Source: Clostridia bacterium | Lineage (GTDB): Bacteria; Bacillota; Clostridia; Christensenellales; UBA1242 | NCBI GenBank assembly: GCA_017623705.1 | Contig: JAGAOQ010000015.1 | Coordinates: 1-58,740, forward strand | Reading direction: 5' to 3' | DNA length: 58,740 nt | In this document: in pieces, positions 58,257 to 58,740 of the stretch | Layout of the letters: each line of letters starts with the position of its first letter | How positions within the stretch are numbered: the stretch's first letter is position 1 | Translations under genes and position numbers: made by a program | Notes under the pieces: model-generated | Database searches by the model: none | What the model saw: only the letters and a program-made list of their open reading frames with translations | Told to the model about the DNA's origin: nothing

Positions 58257-58373
58257 AACTTGCGTCTACCTAGATTGTCGGGCCGTCTCCAGCCAGATAG
58301 TTTCGGCGTTTATGGTCTTAACTGCTGTGTTCGGAATGGGAACAGGTGTTACCCCATAGCAATAAACGCAAGT
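58257..58373 (-). rRNA. rrf: 5S ribosomal RNA
   Basis: About 117 bases on the minus strand. The ends pair (ACTTGCGT with GACGCAAGT), and the conserved loop ACCTGTTCCCATTCCGAACA followed by CAGCAGTTAAG is unmistakable. The loop-E/helix IV region GCTGGAGACGGCCCGACA follows. It lies about 50 bases after the 23S gene in the same operon. Confidence 0.95.
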
Positions 58374-58426
58374 AATGGTCGTGAACACGACAAGCACTCA
58401 CTGCAAATTGTAAGGCAAAACGTTCT

Positions 58427-58740
58427 GTAAACGCTTGCTCCAAAAGAACAAGCCCTCGACCTATTAGTATCACTCAGCTAAACACATTACTATGCTTACA
58501 CACGTGACCTATCAACCTTGTAGTCTACAAGGAGTCTTACATAATTGAGATATCTCATCTTGGGGCAGGTTTCACGCTTAGATGCTTTCAGCATTTATCC
58601 TTTCCGCACATCGCTACCCAGCTATGCCGTTGGCACGACAACTGGTGCACGATCGGTGCGTCCAACCCGGTCCTTTCGTACTAAGGTCAGATCCCCTCAA
58701 ATATCTTACGCCCACGATGGATAGGGACCAAACTGTCTCA
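58427..58740 (-). rRNA. rrl: 23S ribosomal RNA, 3' part (runs off the window)
   Basis: The last 310 bases or so of 23S on the minus strand. Recognisable parts are the closing helix (CTTGTTCTTTTGGAGCAAGCG), the sarcin-ricin region (AGTACGAAAGGACC), AACGCTGAAAGCATCTAAGC-like sequence and TGAGACAGTTTGGTCCCTATC at the window edge. The 3' end near 58427 is approximate. The rest of the gene lies beyond the right edge. Confidence 0.95.

Overview
The window is AT-rich and bacterial. It reads as a Bacillota-like (Clostridia-type) chromosome: it carries recD2, pheS-pheT, a Mini-ribonuclease III gene, rlmB, a SigH-like sigma factor, walJ/yycJ, a DUF421-DUF4363 pair and a SpoVB/MurJ-type flippase. This assignment is an inference from gene content. 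The 16S gene lies outside the window, so no species can be named. All three standard stop codons are used as stops (code 11).

Layout. 1-504: the end of an unknown plus-strand gene with a terminator, then a 5'-truncated M14 carboxypeptidase remnant. 483-7014 (minus): recD2, pheS, pheT and a DisA/DAC-like protein, tightly packed; recD2 carries a frameshift and pheT an in-frame UAA. 7072-9155 (plus): two paralogous lipoprotein-like genes. 9200-33161 (minus): two CPBP membrane proteases, tadA, a membrane-anchored beta-helix protein, and a 6754-residue secreted giant with about 11 tandem repeats, a GLUG region and an EF-hand-like loop. 33183-33971 (plus): walJ. 33983-46241 (minus): a degenerate Ppx/GppA protein, a nucleoside phosphorylase, a VirD4/TraG-like ATPase and a second giant surface protein of 2620 residues. 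46361-49933 (plus): a multi-domain jelly-roll surface protein and two small anchored proteins. 49921-52463: a LysM microprotein, a flippase, a DUF421 protein and a DUF4363 protein. 52456-56696 (minus): mrnC, rlmB, sigma factor and uvrA. 56719-58125: small genes of unknown function and a TraX-like fragment. 58257-58740 (minus): 5S and the 3' part of 23S rRNA.

Two regulatory themes stand out. Many housekeeping genes have a consensus -35/-10 promoter whose -10 box ends only 5-7 bases before the start codon and lack a Shine-Dalgarno site, which predicts leaderless mRNAs (recD2, uvrA, mrnC, the flippase, walJ, the first CPBP gene, both lipoprotein-like genes). The two giant surface-protein genes instead share a near-identical strong promoter, a conserved leader and a G-tract ribosome binding site. 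Roughly 40% of the window encodes these and other extracytoplasmic proteins, so the region looks like a cell-surface locus embedded in a housekeeping neighbourhood.
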